A stretch of 64,000 nucleotides of DNA from Clavelina lepadiformis (Eukaryota > Chordata > Ascidiacea > Aplousobranchia > Clavelinidae), in the NCBI RefSeq assembly GCF_947623445.1, contig NC_135241.1, positions 498,501-562,500 on the forward strand. Direction: 5' to 3'. The notes under the pieces were generated by a model, which had not been told where the DNA came from, made no database searches, and was given only the letters and a program-made list of their open reading frames with translations. The first letter of the stretch is position 1, and the number at the start of each line of letters is the position of its first letter. The translations under genes were made by a program, and so were the position numbers. Shown one piece after another: positions 22,846 to 35,308 of this stretch.

Positions 22846-25016
22846 TTATTCGACCTGCAATGTCGGAAAGTTGAGTAACCATCATATTTATTTCCTTGCG
22901 GTTTTGAATTGTACGCTGATACAACTATGTATCTAGTCTGATCTTAGCCTTAGTGTTTCACATTTTAATGTATTTTTTATCAATCGCACCTTTTCATTAG
23001 AACCAGTCGATATTTCTCTTGGGTTTTCGTTCACAGAAATTTTCCTGCATTTACCTGACATTCCTGGACCAATGTCAGGGTTGAGTCTTTGTTTTGTGCT
23101 CTTTGAAAAATCTGGTGAGTTACTTGTTGACGGAGGACTTTTAATGAGCAACTTGCAATGCAACTTATGCAAAACATCCATGTTTATCTTATTTTCATAA
23201 ATAGGATTATATATTGCCAAGTCTTCAGGAATGGCAATTTCAGGGTTTTCAAGATATTCTGTAGGTACACACACCACAAATTGTGTGGAATTATCTGTGA
23301 TGAACTTATGATGCACTTGGTCTTTAAAATACTTCAAATAGCCGTCTGCTTCCTTTGAATTTTTAGTGGCAATCCATAAAATAATGTCACAACTCTTGAG
23401 AAATTCTAAACGTGTCTCTGAACGAGTTCTTGAAATGGACGAAAATTCATCAAAAGTTTTGACACTAAAACACTTTTCTAGAATTCTTTTCCATCTTGAT
23501 TGAATAAGTTTGTCGTCGTCGTGACCAATGATTCCACAATCCCACTGCAAAGACCATGAAACTTCTCCAGTTATATGAAATAGTGCTAGCTGGCCGAACA
23601 CTTTCAAATTAAGCTAAGCTAAGATGAAAATAAACACAATAAACACAAGCCGTCAGTCAGAAAATTTCAACAGATTGTGGAATTCATGGGTTTTTGTTAA
23701 CTAAAGTTCAACAGCAACAAAATTAATCAAAAATGTAACACGTTTCAAAAACCTTCTGCCCGTCAGCTTGAACACTTTGCACAGGGGAGGGCTGGCTTCT
23801 TGTGTCAACTACGTCACTGGAGGTAGACCCTGCAATGAAAACCGGTGAAGTTTATGTCACATGGAATTGATTTTCTCGCAGCATTACATGATGTGGAGAT
23901 AATGGCATCCTACTTCACCTGAGATCTTCCGCACAACATGGGAGAGATGAGATCGATGCAGAGCTGAGATGATCGCTGATGTGCTTGCCACGTCGTAACC
24001 AACCTCCTCCGCCCATCTAAGATCAAGGTTCTACATTAAACTTCACACAATCTGCTTTGAAATACATTTAATCAAACCACAAAATCATTTTCAACAAAAA
24101 AACATAAAAAAACAAAAGATAAAGATATTTTTATCTTTTAGATCTTAGATTTTAGATCTTTATTTTTTCAGAAGATAAAGATAAAACAAACTATCTTTAG
24201 TCTGCTTACAATTCTAGAATGTCCATTCTTTGTTTCAGGTCGTTGTCGGGATTTTTCTGAATAATTTTGTTCTCTTTGTCTTGGACTTTAATCTCCAACA
24301 AGAATCGAGTCCAGTCTTGTCGAGAGATGTCGCACTTTACCAATTTCGAAATGAAATCTTTTCTTTCATCTAAATACTGCTTGATCGCGTTCTTTTGCTC
24401 ATCACCTGCAATAAAAACGTCAACCATTGTTTCACATCTACTACGTCATAATCGTTAATCAATCAGACAAAACACCATTATCAACAAACTTCCAACCAAC
24501 ACAGAAGCAACATTGAGACTGACTTCTATAATGTTTCCACCACATCTGCAGGATGCTGATGAGTTTTGCTTCTTCCAGGATCTCACAGATTTTCCCTGGT
24601 GTGACATATTCACCTCCAGTGATGCAATATCTCTCGACCATCGCCAGGATCTGCATTAAATGAAGCTGTTCAGATGCTTGCAAGAAAGACATCAAACAAG
24701 GGACAACAATTCTTATTTCAACTTATTTTCTGGGGATCAGTGGCATGACAATTGTGAATAAATCTTGTGATTGAACCAGCATCGTCGATACCTGTTTCGA
24801 ACGATGGCTACGATGATCAGAGAAGATATTTTCCACATCAGCTCGATTCAGTTTGAAGTGCAACGATGCAAACACATCCCACGTCACAGAGATGCAATGT
24901 TCCAGTGACCCTGCCAAGAATATTTGATCCTGGGAATTGATTCGACTTTCCCATCGATTCAACAACCGTTGAGGACGATCGAACAACTCAGCATTCATGG
25001 CCAGCAAATTAAGGAC
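22846..25016 (-). CDS. Death-Death-TIR-like protein lacking a TIR (unit B)
   Basis: Exons (minus strand) 25016-24792, 24650-24497, 24405-24210, 24016-23919, 23829-23753, 23544-22990 and 22854-22846, about 437 residues. Exons 1-5 encode two Death domains and a Ser/Pro linker nearly identical to unit A. Exon 6 (555 nt, phase 0-0) encodes a TIR-like domain (WDCGIIGHDDDK, IILWIATKNSKEADGYLKYF) and a polar tail; its donor is GAAAAG/gtgcga. In unit C the next exon opens the canonical TIR, but here the duplication breakpoint lies five bases into it, leaving only GTC GAA TAA. The product should therefore end shortly after the X domain. As in unit A, an upstream first exon may exist; the internal ATG gives MNAELFDRPQ. 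Confidence 0.75.
24110..24190. repeat. AT-rich palindromic stretch
   Basis: Sequence built of AAGATAAAGATATTTTTATC and TTAGATC/GATCTAA-type inverted motifs that could fold into a hairpin. It is present in the intron between Death exons 3 and 4 of unit B and again at about 34405-34480 in unit C, but not in unit A. Confidence 0.5.
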
Positions 25017-26737
25017 CTACGAATCTGAATTAATGTAATGAATAATTTTGTTAAAATTAAAAATTTGGTCAGGCAGGAACTAGTAATTGAGTGGTTTTAT
25101 CATGAAAACTGCAAAATAATAATTCGGAAAAAACCTAAAATAAATTAACATCTAATAAACATGAACTTTCAAGTGAAACTGAAATCGTAGAAGTTTAAAA
25201 CACACACAAAAATACTTGAATAAGATCATTCAAAAGTTTCAAGACAGATTTTGTCTAAATGAACACAACAAAAGATTAAAACATACAAACTTATCAATTT
25301 TTTTTGTACGTTATTGTAAGTGAAATTGTCAAACTATACAAAAAGATTTTGCAAAATCAGAGTTTCCCAAATGTTTTGGGCCACGGAACCCTATTTGTAA
25401 ATCTTTTTTATCTTGGATCCCAACCTTACGTCACAGCGATTTTTCTGTCTAACCAGCGAGAAAGATTAGTACAAACGCAAAAATAAACCACACTAAATCA
25501 TGTTTAGTAAAAACACTGACAACATCAATGCGATGGACGAGGTTGCTTTGTACAGCACAATTTATCAATTCTCGGAGCAATTTGTGACAAGCAAACTCGT
25601 AAGTTAGACTCTATAGCAAGGTTGGATCGGTGTTTTGTCTTCGTATAGTGAGTGTCTTCGTTTATATTGGTAAGAGCTGGAAATGCTGTCTCACACATGT
25701 AGGCAAAAGTCATAAAATTTTAATTGTTTTTGTGAGAGCAATGGATATCGATGACCCCCTGTTTGGACTGGACGCCCAGGGGTCCGTGAACCTCAGTTTG
25801 GGAAACCCCGGCACATGTACATATGTAGCATGTATACAAAACATATATAATAGAATATATCTACAAATATATAACAACAAAAACAAATTACTCTTGAGAT
25901 CGCCAAGTAAAGTTTTAGTTTCAAAAGTCAATAAACTCTGATTCTGTCAATAAAACAAATTATCAAAACTATAACCAAACCGGGAATTATTCTCACTGTT
26001 GATAACCGGAACGGAGAACTCAGGGTCGAAGGAGAAAAAGAATTCAGTTAAAATTGAAAAAAATTCAATCTGACAGAGAAATATTGATACAGCGTTGCCG
26101 TCATAAAAACTACAAAATAATAATTATAAAAAATGCTTAAAATATGAATGTTGATGAGCACAAACTTTCAACAGCTTTGAAGAGAAACGGAAATCAACAA
26201 AAAGAAAAACATATTGAATAAATCGCTAAAAATTTTAAAATATTTCATACGAATGTTTTTACGTAAATGCACAGAAGCACACACGATTAAAATCATTAAA
26301 CACAGGCACAATTTTTCATGGAAAATCAACTTAAAGCAGTAAAAATCGTAAAATGTGAGCAGATTACCTAAGTTAAAAAATAATGCAAATAAACAAGGAT
26401 ATAACTTGATTAAGCTTTGTCCCGTTATTGAAAGGTAAAATACTGCACTACTACAGAAAGATAAATTACAGAGATTAAATTGAAAGCACAATATTTAATA
26501 AACAAACGACGTGGAATAAAATTTGATAAAATTCCAGTTTTATTTAAATATCCTGGGCTCATATTTCGATTGAAGAAAATCATGCCACAATTTTTAGTTC
26601 TTATTTCCTGTAAGATAAAACTCAAGGAAGGCGTCATGCTTCGATATGGATATGATGAAGTTTTATGCCGGGCACCATTTACAGACGAATCCGAATCCTT
26701 GAATTGACGTGGCACCGAAATATTAGTTGTGTAATGT
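25017..26737. other. Duplicated intergenic/3' flank, unit B
   Basis: Closely related to 20538-22239 and 35309-37003; contains the unit B copy of the hAT-like MITE. No supported gene. Confidence 0.45.
25358..25810. mobile_element. hAT-like MITE, copy in unit B
   Basis: Same element as 20875-21307, with termini CAGAGTTTCCCAAATG and GGAAACCCCG. The internal sequence differs slightly from the other copies. Confidence 0.62.
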
Positions 26738-27874
26738 TCAAAATGGTCGAGCTTTCTGCAGATTTTTGTAGAGTTCGTTGATCATATCAGTGACCGAATC
26801 CTGGAAAGATTCATCTTCATGGAGCGGATGATAAACTTTGAGTGAGGCGGGAGGAGAAAAGTTCAGATCTTCTTCAGGTATGACGACACATAAAGATCTC
26901 ACTTTGCATTTGTTCCAGCATTTCTGTGATTCCTGGAAAGCGATGCTTTGATAGTGAACCATGTCGGCGTCATTTATAGAATTGCTCGTTGCCACCCAGA
27001 ATATGAACATGCACTCCTCCACAAACCACAAACTCTTCTCCGGGTCTGTTTTAGAAAGTTTCTGGATCTCGTGGTAAGTCAAGACTGAGTATCCTAGACT
27101 TTGAATCTTCCTCTTCAATCTTAAATAAATACATAAATAAGTTGATGATGAGCAAAAAAACAAATGAAACACAAAACCTGAACAATTTTCGTACTCGCTC
27201 CTTATTTCTACTCAACCCTTCATCGACCGCATTTCGAAGAGTTCCTCCGTCACAATATTCCATCTGGAAGGAAAAATATAATTTCCAACAACTTTGTGAG
27301 AGAAAGCTATGCATCAAAACACATTAATTCTTTGATTTATCACTTTTACTTTATTCTGCGACAATTATTAAGTTTTATTAAAAGAGACAAGAATCAACGA
27401 AAGTTAACACATAATTCTCAAACAAAATGGAACAGCAAAAATCTCGCAATAACTATGGAAAAAAATAACAAAAACCTGAATATAGAGCGCGTTAGTTGCG
27501 CGTTCAAGAGAGTTTTTCTCTGAAGATTCTGACTCATCTTCTCTATCGTCCCATGAAGATTGCTCAGATTCAGCTGACTGGTTTTTTTGAAAGAAAATTC
27601 CATCATCCGATGAAGCACTGCAAGGTTGAACAAGTTAGCGGTTGTGATCTCGAGAGTGCAGTTGCCATGCATTCTGCTTTTGGCGAAAACACACCACACA
27701 TCAGTAATTTTTTGTAAACTTACTTGTAAATTAAATGATTCAGCCTGGGGTTAATAATCTTCCACTGTGCATCTATTTTTCACAACTCACCTTCCAAACT
27801 TTGCCGTAACTCCCTTTTCCAAGCGACTTCATCTCATGAAAAATATCAAGTGAATTTGTGCTTCCAACGTCCAT
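26738..27874 (-). pseudogene. Deleted GCN2-like kinase joined to a TIR-like domain (unit B)
   Basis: Recognisable kinase exons (minus strand) are 27874-27791 ([13 protein letters not shown] loop), 27617-27476 (acidic Ser-rich insert ending TNALYIQ) and 27263-27178 ([17 protein letters not shown]). Compared with the intact gene at 37819-40693, the two exons with the ATP-binding lysine and helix C are missing, as is the whole C-lobe with HRD, DLG and APE. Exon 1 cannot splice in frame to the next remaining exon. The 27178 donor (phase 2) can however join an acceptor at 27119 (tatttaag) and continue in frame through a 5'-truncated X domain (LKRKIQSLGYSVLTYHEIQK...) to the stop at 26738. It is most likely a pseudogene made by two deletions, though the second one created an open chimera. 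Confidence 0.75.
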
Positions 27875-29039
27875 GATTCCCCCAAGATGAAAACCAACAA
27901 TGGAAGATTGTGATTTCACAATATTATACTCTTAAGATTGCTTGTAACAGGCTTTGGCATTTCACAAAAAAAGCATCTTTTTGAACAGGAGAAAACAAAG
28001 AGTCTTATAAAACATTAGTTCACATTTCAAAATTCTAATTTGCACCCCTGTAAAATTCACAATAAAATAATTTTCAATTAAGTGGTTCATAGCGAAACCA
28101 AACAAGAATGTTGGTTGATTTGGAGCACTAAGTTTTAAATAATAACACAAATTAATAAATCACATACAAGTGCTTTCACTTCTTATTTACAAACAGTAAA
28201 TAAAAATGCATTATTAAACGAATGCAATTTAACATGTACAATAATTATAACAAGTACAGTGGATAAAAATGCACATTGAGGATTAATCCAGATAAAAAAG
28301 ATACAAAGTGGCATATCAATTGAACATGATGGAAGTAAAATTGGTATTATCACAAGTTCTTTTAAGTGTACAGTGCATGACATATTTGCACAAAAATAAT
28401 TAAGCCTAATACAGAAACTTGAAGCATGTGGGTAAGCATTAAATGATCATTGCATACAATATGAAAATGCAGACAAAAAACATAAAAAACCTTGTATGTA
28501 CAATAAAAAATGCAGCTTATGTAGGTCCATCAGAGTGCAAAGCATTCACAAAATTATGTATTTTACATGTTTAATCTTCGACTTTTTGCCGAAAAACCTC
28601 ATTGGCATTGAGATTGTATTTGAAACTTTGTTCATCGAATATGTTATTGTTGAAAGGTTGTCGCTGAAAAGAAGCAGTACAGAGAGCACAATGTTTTTGT
28701 GTTTTTAAACTTAACTGTAACTAGTATTCAATTTGGAAAATTTTCAACCTATCAAAATAGTACGATCAAGCACGGGAACTGTGAAATGGATAAAAAAGTC
28801 CACATCAGTAGACATCATTTAGACAAGCTTTTGATTTCTTCTGCGGAAACAAATGAAAAAAAACAAAATCAAAATATAACCCTGATTAAATTGATCCAGA
28901 TTAAACAAAAGAAAATGTGCTCAGAACAAGAAAACTCTGAGTCACTCAACTTGTAAAACCATTTCCGATGCCATAAATAGAATTTGAAAAGAATAAAAAC
29001 TTTTAGTAGTTCAAATTTTAAATATAGTTAGACACAAAT
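27875..29039. other. 5' flank of the duplicated kinase, no gene
   Basis: Related to about 40694-41270 up to about 28.5 kb, which marks the right side of the duplicated segment. No supported coding region; the frames at 28496-28708 and 28699-28956 are unsupported. Confidence 0.4.
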
Positions 29040-29047
29040 CTCTAATG

Positions 29048-30010
29048 CAGGGCTACTCAACTGGCGGACCGCGGTCCGAATGCGGACCTTTTCAGTGTTG
29101 AATGCGGACCTTATCTGTCTCAGTATTTAAGCAAATGAAATCGTTCATCATTAGTTTTGTTATTCCTGCTTATTCAATCAATCAGCGAATGTGTAAGTGG
29201 TAACTCAAACTAGTCTTCTAGCGGTTTTTGTTAATAGGTCGTTTGTCAATCGGGGCAGCCGGCGTTTTGCGCAATCTTTTGTTGATAATGATAAAACGAT
29301 GTTTATACAAGTTTAATAAAAAACCACTAAGGAGATTTAGCCTTCGACAGCGCTGTGTTCGACAACAGTGTTTAAATCTGTTTGTTCTGGGTAAAGCCCA
29401 TCATCAGCAAGGCGCTAATTGCAACCCATAAAGAAACTTTATGAAGTCACAATGATATTTCTGACTTCATAAAGGACACCAGTTTTTTAACAAAACCAAA
29501 TCCATTATCGATGATTTGCAAGAACAAAAAAACAGCAGACAATAGCACAATTTTAAACAAATCAAACAAGCCTTGTTGATGTTACAATCCACAGCTGCAA
29601 GTCAGCGTTTTCAACATGAACTTCGCATCTGTATGACCAATGAAAACCTTCGCCACTGCCTTCGACTCGTTCTCGCTACTTCAGAACCAAGATTTAAAGA
29701 ACTAGCGAGAAATAAGAAATGCCAATTCTCCCACTACCTGTGACGATCAGAACAATAAATAAATTTTTCTTATTGCTTTTGCCAATATCGCTTTATCGGA
29801 TTTTGTATATACCGTATTTTATGTGTTGTGTTAAAAAGGTCCAGACATTTTAAAATTAAATTACTACCCATCCAGAGAATTATATTATTTTATATACCGT
29901 ATTTTAATACATTTGTAGGACTGCAATTATTTCATGAGAGTTATAACGGACCTAAGCAAATTTTGAACTTTTTTAACTGGACCTTTGCTAAAAATAGTTG
30001 AGTAGCCCTG
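29048..30010 (+). mobile_element. Deleted hAT transposon with 8-bp target duplication
   Basis: Termini CAGGGCTACTCAACT and AGTTGAGTAGCCCTG are perfect inverted repeats, followed inside at the left by GGCGGACCGCGGTCC, as in many hAT elements. The target duplication CTCTAATG is exact (29040-29047 and 30011-30018). About 29560-29743 (+) still encodes the C-terminal end of a hAT transposase (FQHELRICMTNENLRHCLRL..., KKCQFSHYL, stop). The rest of the transposase is gone, so it is non-autonomous. Confidence 0.93.
29560..29743 (+). pseudogene. hAT transposase C-terminal remnant
   Basis: Frame reading IKQALLMLQSTAASQRF...LVLATSEPRFKELARNKKCQFSHYL and stop at 29741-29743. The ending with a basic K.CQ.SH motif is characteristic of the C-terminus of some hAT transposases. 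The dimerisation and catalytic core are not present. Confidence 0.65.
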
Positions 30011-30338
30011 CTCTAATGGAAAGCTACAACTAATGCAGTTGAACAGAGAATCTGTTTTCAAACCACTGCAGGTACAAACAATTTTTTCAGTAAAATGTTG
30101 TCAGTTTAGTGAAAGTCCATTACTCCACAAACATGTGGCAAAGTTGACAAATTTATTAGCACAATGTGTTTTAATTTTAGACATCGATATGGGTGTTTTT
30201 GACATGACTTTGTGCCTTACAACTGCAACTGCAAGCAAAATTTGAACACTCTCTCTTGTCCAAACTCCACTTGCTATAGAGCTGCAACAGCACCTGCATC
30301 TAATATCATTATCACTATATTCATAAACAAGTTGCCAT

Positions 30339-33300
30339 TTAAAAAAAATTCAACACATTCAGAGAAATCATAGCATACAAATTACCAATGTCTTTAAGCA
30401 GTTCCTTAAAAACTTTTTTAAAGACAGCATTTTTGAAGTCGTGGTACTTGAGGGGGTGTGTGATGAAGTCTGCAGACAATTAAATCAATATTATCTTTGT
30501 TTTTATTGTAAAAATGAAATACGAAAAATGCTCTGCTAAACCTGTACCTGCATTAACTTCTTGGAAAAAGAAGACAGAAACTCACCTAACCAGCCTTTAG
30601 GTTTGTAGTTTGAATTCTTGATGGGTATGATTGGTATGTTGGTTTTGTCAGCATATTTTACTTCCTTTTTACAATAATTGCTTCCATGATACCCAGGGGA
30701 CAGGAACACCAAAACAACGAAAGAATTTTCCACAGCTTCTGGCATCTTATCCAGCATATCTCCGCGCATTTCCTCCTGATCAATCCAAGTTCTGTATCCA
30801 GCTTTCAACAATTCTTTGTTGATCTGCAAAAATTAGGAGTTAACAGATTAACTACAAAAAAACTGAAGAGTATGGATAACAGCAAAACCTCATTAAGTTC
30901 AAGTTAAAAACATTAATAAAATCAATCCAAGTTTTTCAAAATTGGAGGCAAATAACGACGAAAATTGGACTGGGGGTTGACAGAGGCATTTTGGCAATTG
31001 AGATTGTGCAATTTTTTGAAAGGTCATTGTGAGAAAGGTCTAGTGAAAAGCTTAAAATCGGTACTACACATGGTGTTAATGGCATTAAATGTAGCGCTAT
31101 TATTGTACATCTGTTACACAATAGTACCCTCTGTCTTAACTAACAATTTACCATAAAACACAACTCCTGTTTCCTTTTATCACTGCATCAATCTCTATAA
31201 CCTTTCTAGACACGGATCCTTCAATTTCTAGCTTACAACTAGTCATGGATAAAGCGTATCATCACTGTGTTTTTGTTATGTACACATCACTGTTATGCTG
31301 TTGAGGTTTTCAACTAATTTTGATATACTAAATTTTGACGCTAGTTATGCGGTCAGTACCATAAGACACTTCAAGGTAATCTATATTTCTAGTTGAAGAG
31401 CTCTGAATTATCAAGAGCAGTTTTCGTGCCTTTTAACAAAGAAAAAGCTGCTTTGACACTGTGAATGGATACAAATGTAGAGACTCAAGTTAACTACATC
31501 ACCATCACCTCACCGTGCAGAGTTATGGCTCCCAGTAAGCGGTGTAAATCTGTTCTCATTACCACTTGTCCACTGACACAGAACTTGTTTCAATTGCTGG
31601 TCATATTTCGTTTCCTGAATGTAGTTATTGGCACAACGTAATAATTTTTTAGTAAAGATAAATTCTGCAGACTTGCCCTTGTCCTTTCTTGCCTATACTT
31701 ATGCACAGTGGAGTTTTTTACTTTGAAGCTTTTTACTTACCTGGAAGGAACTACTGTCAAGGATGAGAATTCCTTCCGCCCTAATATCTGACACATAGTT
31801 GGAACCCTAAGCTACTGCTTATGGTCAGAGCAAACACGATAGTAATGACAGCAAAGGGTAATGACGTTACATTCCAGAAAACTATTGAGCAGGGGCATCT
31901 AACCTATTTGAGTGAAGGGTCACACCTGTCCGAAAGGTTACTTTGCAAGCCAAGCTTTTGTACGACTATTGCAGCACACCCACATCATTGCACATTGCAT
32001 TCAATGGCATTTTTCACTGGTAGTCGTGGCCATGACTTCGGATATACAACAAAAATTTTGAGCGCATAGCCATGTGTGTTTTTAACTGACAAAGTAATTA
32101 TGTGACATCCTTAATGGCTGTGGAGTGGAGATGGTTCTCACTTGCTGTTGGCTGGTTGCAGCCAAAGAGATGCGGCCAACTCACACCTCAAAGGCCATTA
32201 TGAGCTATGCATTTATGAAGTGGTCTTTGATAATAACTTGTTGTCAGTTAGCAATAATAATAGTTGTAGCAAAGGGAGAATCTACATACTAGAATTAATG
32301 ATTGAACATTAATTTTTGACTAGGAAAAGCCACCCAACAAGGTGTGGCCAATAAAACTCTGTAATTTTGGGTTTCATGTAAACCAATCAACCAGACCTAT
32401 TTTTGGTCATGCATCTGCAAAAAAGTGAAAACTTACAACCGTGGTTGTTTCGTGTGAAAGAGCCCTAAGTTGAAGTAAACTTTAACTCTGTTGTATGACC
32501 AAACTGCTTCTGTTTGATTTGTAGAGCGGGTTTAAAAGTTTAAAAAAAACAAAGCTTCTGTAATTCTGCAATTGTTCAAATCAATGGCTAATAAATTGTG
32601 ATGATTCATGATGCAACAAAGGACATTTTACAATCATCCCTATTTTGACTATGACTGACGGACACGATTCTGACTTCTGACATTTTCTCTCCATTTTTAT
32701 TTCAGTAAAGAAGTTTAGGTTAACTCGAAAAGATTCTTTTGGGAATGAGTCACTTTATAACTGCTGGTCATAGGTTAGACACCCCTGCTCTAGAGGTTAG
32801 AACCGAATTTATCAAATCAAAGTCGTAGTTTGAAGTAATACCCAAAACAAACATTGAAGTTTTTTTAAGAAATTGTTTGCAAAATTTTGGTAACATTAAA
32901 GAGTTATTCAAAGATGCCCATCAATATATAGTAGTTAATTATAAAAAGCAAACTGAATTCTGTAGTTTGCAGTTCCTGTTTGAACCAGGTTGATTAGATA
33001 TACTGTATACATAATACATCACACTCTTAATAGTTTATTAAACCATTAAACCAACCTTTTTGGCCAGATTAAAGGAGTCTTTGTGATTGTAGCTAATCAT
33101 GATGTGTCTATTGTCTTCTCGTCTATCTTCTACGTGTGATTTGACCTGCAATGTCGGAAAGTTGAGTAACCATCATATTTATTTCCTTGCGGTTTTGAAT
33201 TGTACGCTGATACAACTATGTATCTAGTCTGATCTTAGCCTTAGTGTTTCACATTTTAATGTATTTTTTATCAATCGCACCTTTTCATTAGAACCAGTCG

Positions 33301-35308
33301 ATATTTCTCTTGGGTTTTCGTTCACAGAAATTTTCCTGCATTTACCTGACATTCCTGGACCAATGTCAGGGTTGAGTCTTTGTTTTGTGCTCTTTGAAAA
33401 ATCTGGTGAGTTACTTGTTGACGGAGGACTTTTAATGAGCAACTTGCAATGCAACTTATGCAAAACATCCATGTTTATCTTATTTTCATAAATAGGATTA
33501 TATATTGCCAAGTCTTCAGGAATGGCAATTTCAGGGTTTTCAAGATATTCTGTAGGTACACACACCACAAATTGTGTGGAATTATCTGTGATGAACTTAT
33601 GATGCACTTGGTCTTTAAAATACTTCAAATAGCCGTCTGCTTCCTTTGAATTTTTAGTGGCAATCCATAAAATAATGTCACAACTCTTGAGAAATTCTAA
33701 ACGTGTCTCTGAACGAGTTCTTGAAATGGACGAAAATTCATCAAAAGTTTTGACACTAAAACACTTTTCTAGAATTCTTTTCCATCTTGATTGAATAAGT
33801 TTGTCGTCGTCGTGACCAATGATTCCACAATCCCACTGCAAAGACCATGAAACTTCTCCAGTTATATGAAATAGTGCTAGCTGGCCGAACACTTTCAAAT
33901 TAAGCTAAGCTAAGATGAAAATAAACACAATAAACACAAGCCGTCATTAAGAAATTTTCAAAAGATGGAGGAATTCATGAGGTTTTTTGTTGAATAAAGT
34001 TTAACAGCAACAAAATTAATCAAAAACGTAACACGTTTCAAAAACCTTCTGCCCGTCAGCTTGAACACTTTGCACAGGGGAGGGCTGGCTTCTCGTGTCA
34101 ACTACGTCACTGGAGGTAGACTCTGCAATGAAAACCGGTGAAGTTTACGTCACATGGAATCGCTTTTCTCGCAGCATTACATGGTGTGGAGATAATGGCA
34201 TCCCACTTCACCTGAGATCTTCCGCACAACATGGGAGAGATGAGATCGATGCAGAGCTGAGATGATCGCTGATGTGCTTGCCTTGTCATAACCAACCTCC
34301 TCCGCCCATCTAAGATCAAGGTTCTACATTAAACTTCACACAATCTGCTTTGAAATACATTTAATCAAACCACAAAATCATTATCAACAAAAAAACATAA
34401 AAAAACAAAAGATAAAGATATTTTATCTTTTAGATCTTAGATTTTAGATCTTTATTTTTTCAGAAGATCAAGATAAAACAAACTATCTTTAGTCTGCTTA
34501 CAATTCTAGAATGTCCATTCTTTGTTTCAGGTCGTTGTCGGGATTTTTCTGAATAATTTTGTTATCTTTGTCTTGGACTTTAATCTCCACCAAGAATCGA
34601 TTCCAGTCTTGTCGAGAGATGTCGCACTTCACCAATTTCGAAATGAAATCTTTTCTTTTATCTAAATACTGCTTGATCGCGTTCTTCTGCTCATCACCTG
34701 CAATAAAAACGTCGACCATTGTTTCACATCTATTACGTCATAATCGTTAATCAAACAGACACAACATCATCATCAACAAACTTCCAACCAACACAGGAGC
34801 AACATTGAGACTGACTTCTATAATGCTGCCACCACGCCTGCAGGATGCTGATGAGTTTTGCTTCTTCCAAGATCTCCGAGATTTTCCCTGGTGTGACATA
34901 TTCACCTCCAGTGATGCAATATCTCTCGACCATCGCCAGGATCTGCATTAAATGAAGCTGTTCAGATGCTTGCAAGAAAGACATCAAACAAGGGACAACA
35001 ATTCTTATTTCAACTTATTTTCTGGGGATCAGTGGCATGACAATTGTGAATAAATCTTGTGATTGAACCAGCATCGTCGATACCTGTGTCAAACGATGGC
35101 TGCGATGATCAGAGAAGATATTTTCCACATCAGCTCGATTCAGTTTGAAGTGCAACGATGCAAACACATCCCACGTCACAGAGATGGAATGTTCCAGTGA
35201 CCTTGCCAAGAATATTTGATCCTGGGAATTGATTCGACTTTCCCATCGATTCAACAACTGTTGAGGACGATTGAACAACTCAGCATTCATGGCCAGCAAA
35301 TTAAGGAC
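30339..35308 (-). CDS. Death-Death-TIR-like-TIR protein (unit C)
   Basis: Exons (minus strand) 35308-35084, 34942-34789, 34697-34502, 34309-34212, 34122-34046, 33835-33281, 33145-33056, 30823-30586 and 30469-30386; all phases agree. Death domain 1 is in exons 1-2 (SISVTWDVFASLHFKLNRAD, ILAMVERYCITGGEYVTPG). Death domain 2 is in exons 3-4 (FISKLVKCDISRQDWNRFL, QRMDILELWAEEVGYDKAS). A TIR-like domain is in exon 6 (WDCGIIGHDDDK, LWIATKNS, GYLKYF). A canonical TIR is in exons 7-9 (RHIMISYNHKDS; box GYRTWIDQEEMRGD; SPGYHGSNYCKKEVKYA; FITHPLKY). The intron at 30824-33055 holds a degenerate hAT. Read-through after exon 9 reaches a stop at 30339; paralogues have one more short exon not found here. 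Total about 585 residues. Death plus TIR recalls MyD88, but the double Death and extra TIR-like module are unusual. The first exon may be missing; ATG at 35290. Confidence 0.8.
31890..32788. mobile_element. Degenerate hAT-type element in intron
   Basis: The left end CAGGGGCATCTAACCTATTT and right end (reverse complement of CAGGGGTGTCTAACCTATGA) form imperfect inverted termini. The flanks CTATTGAG (31882-31889) and CTCTAGAG (32789-32796) agree at 6 of 8 positions, as expected for an old 8-bp target duplication. No transposase frame. It lies inside the large intron between the two main TIR exons of unit C. Confidence 0.7.

Noticed and set aside
22240..26707. Repeated frames such as MKAQYLINKRRGIKFDK (+) and the minus-strand 'SYPYRSMTPSLSFIL' frames in all three units
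   Set aside because: They recur because the DNA is duplicated. They overlap the 3' flank of the X reading frame on the opposite or same strand and show no domain.
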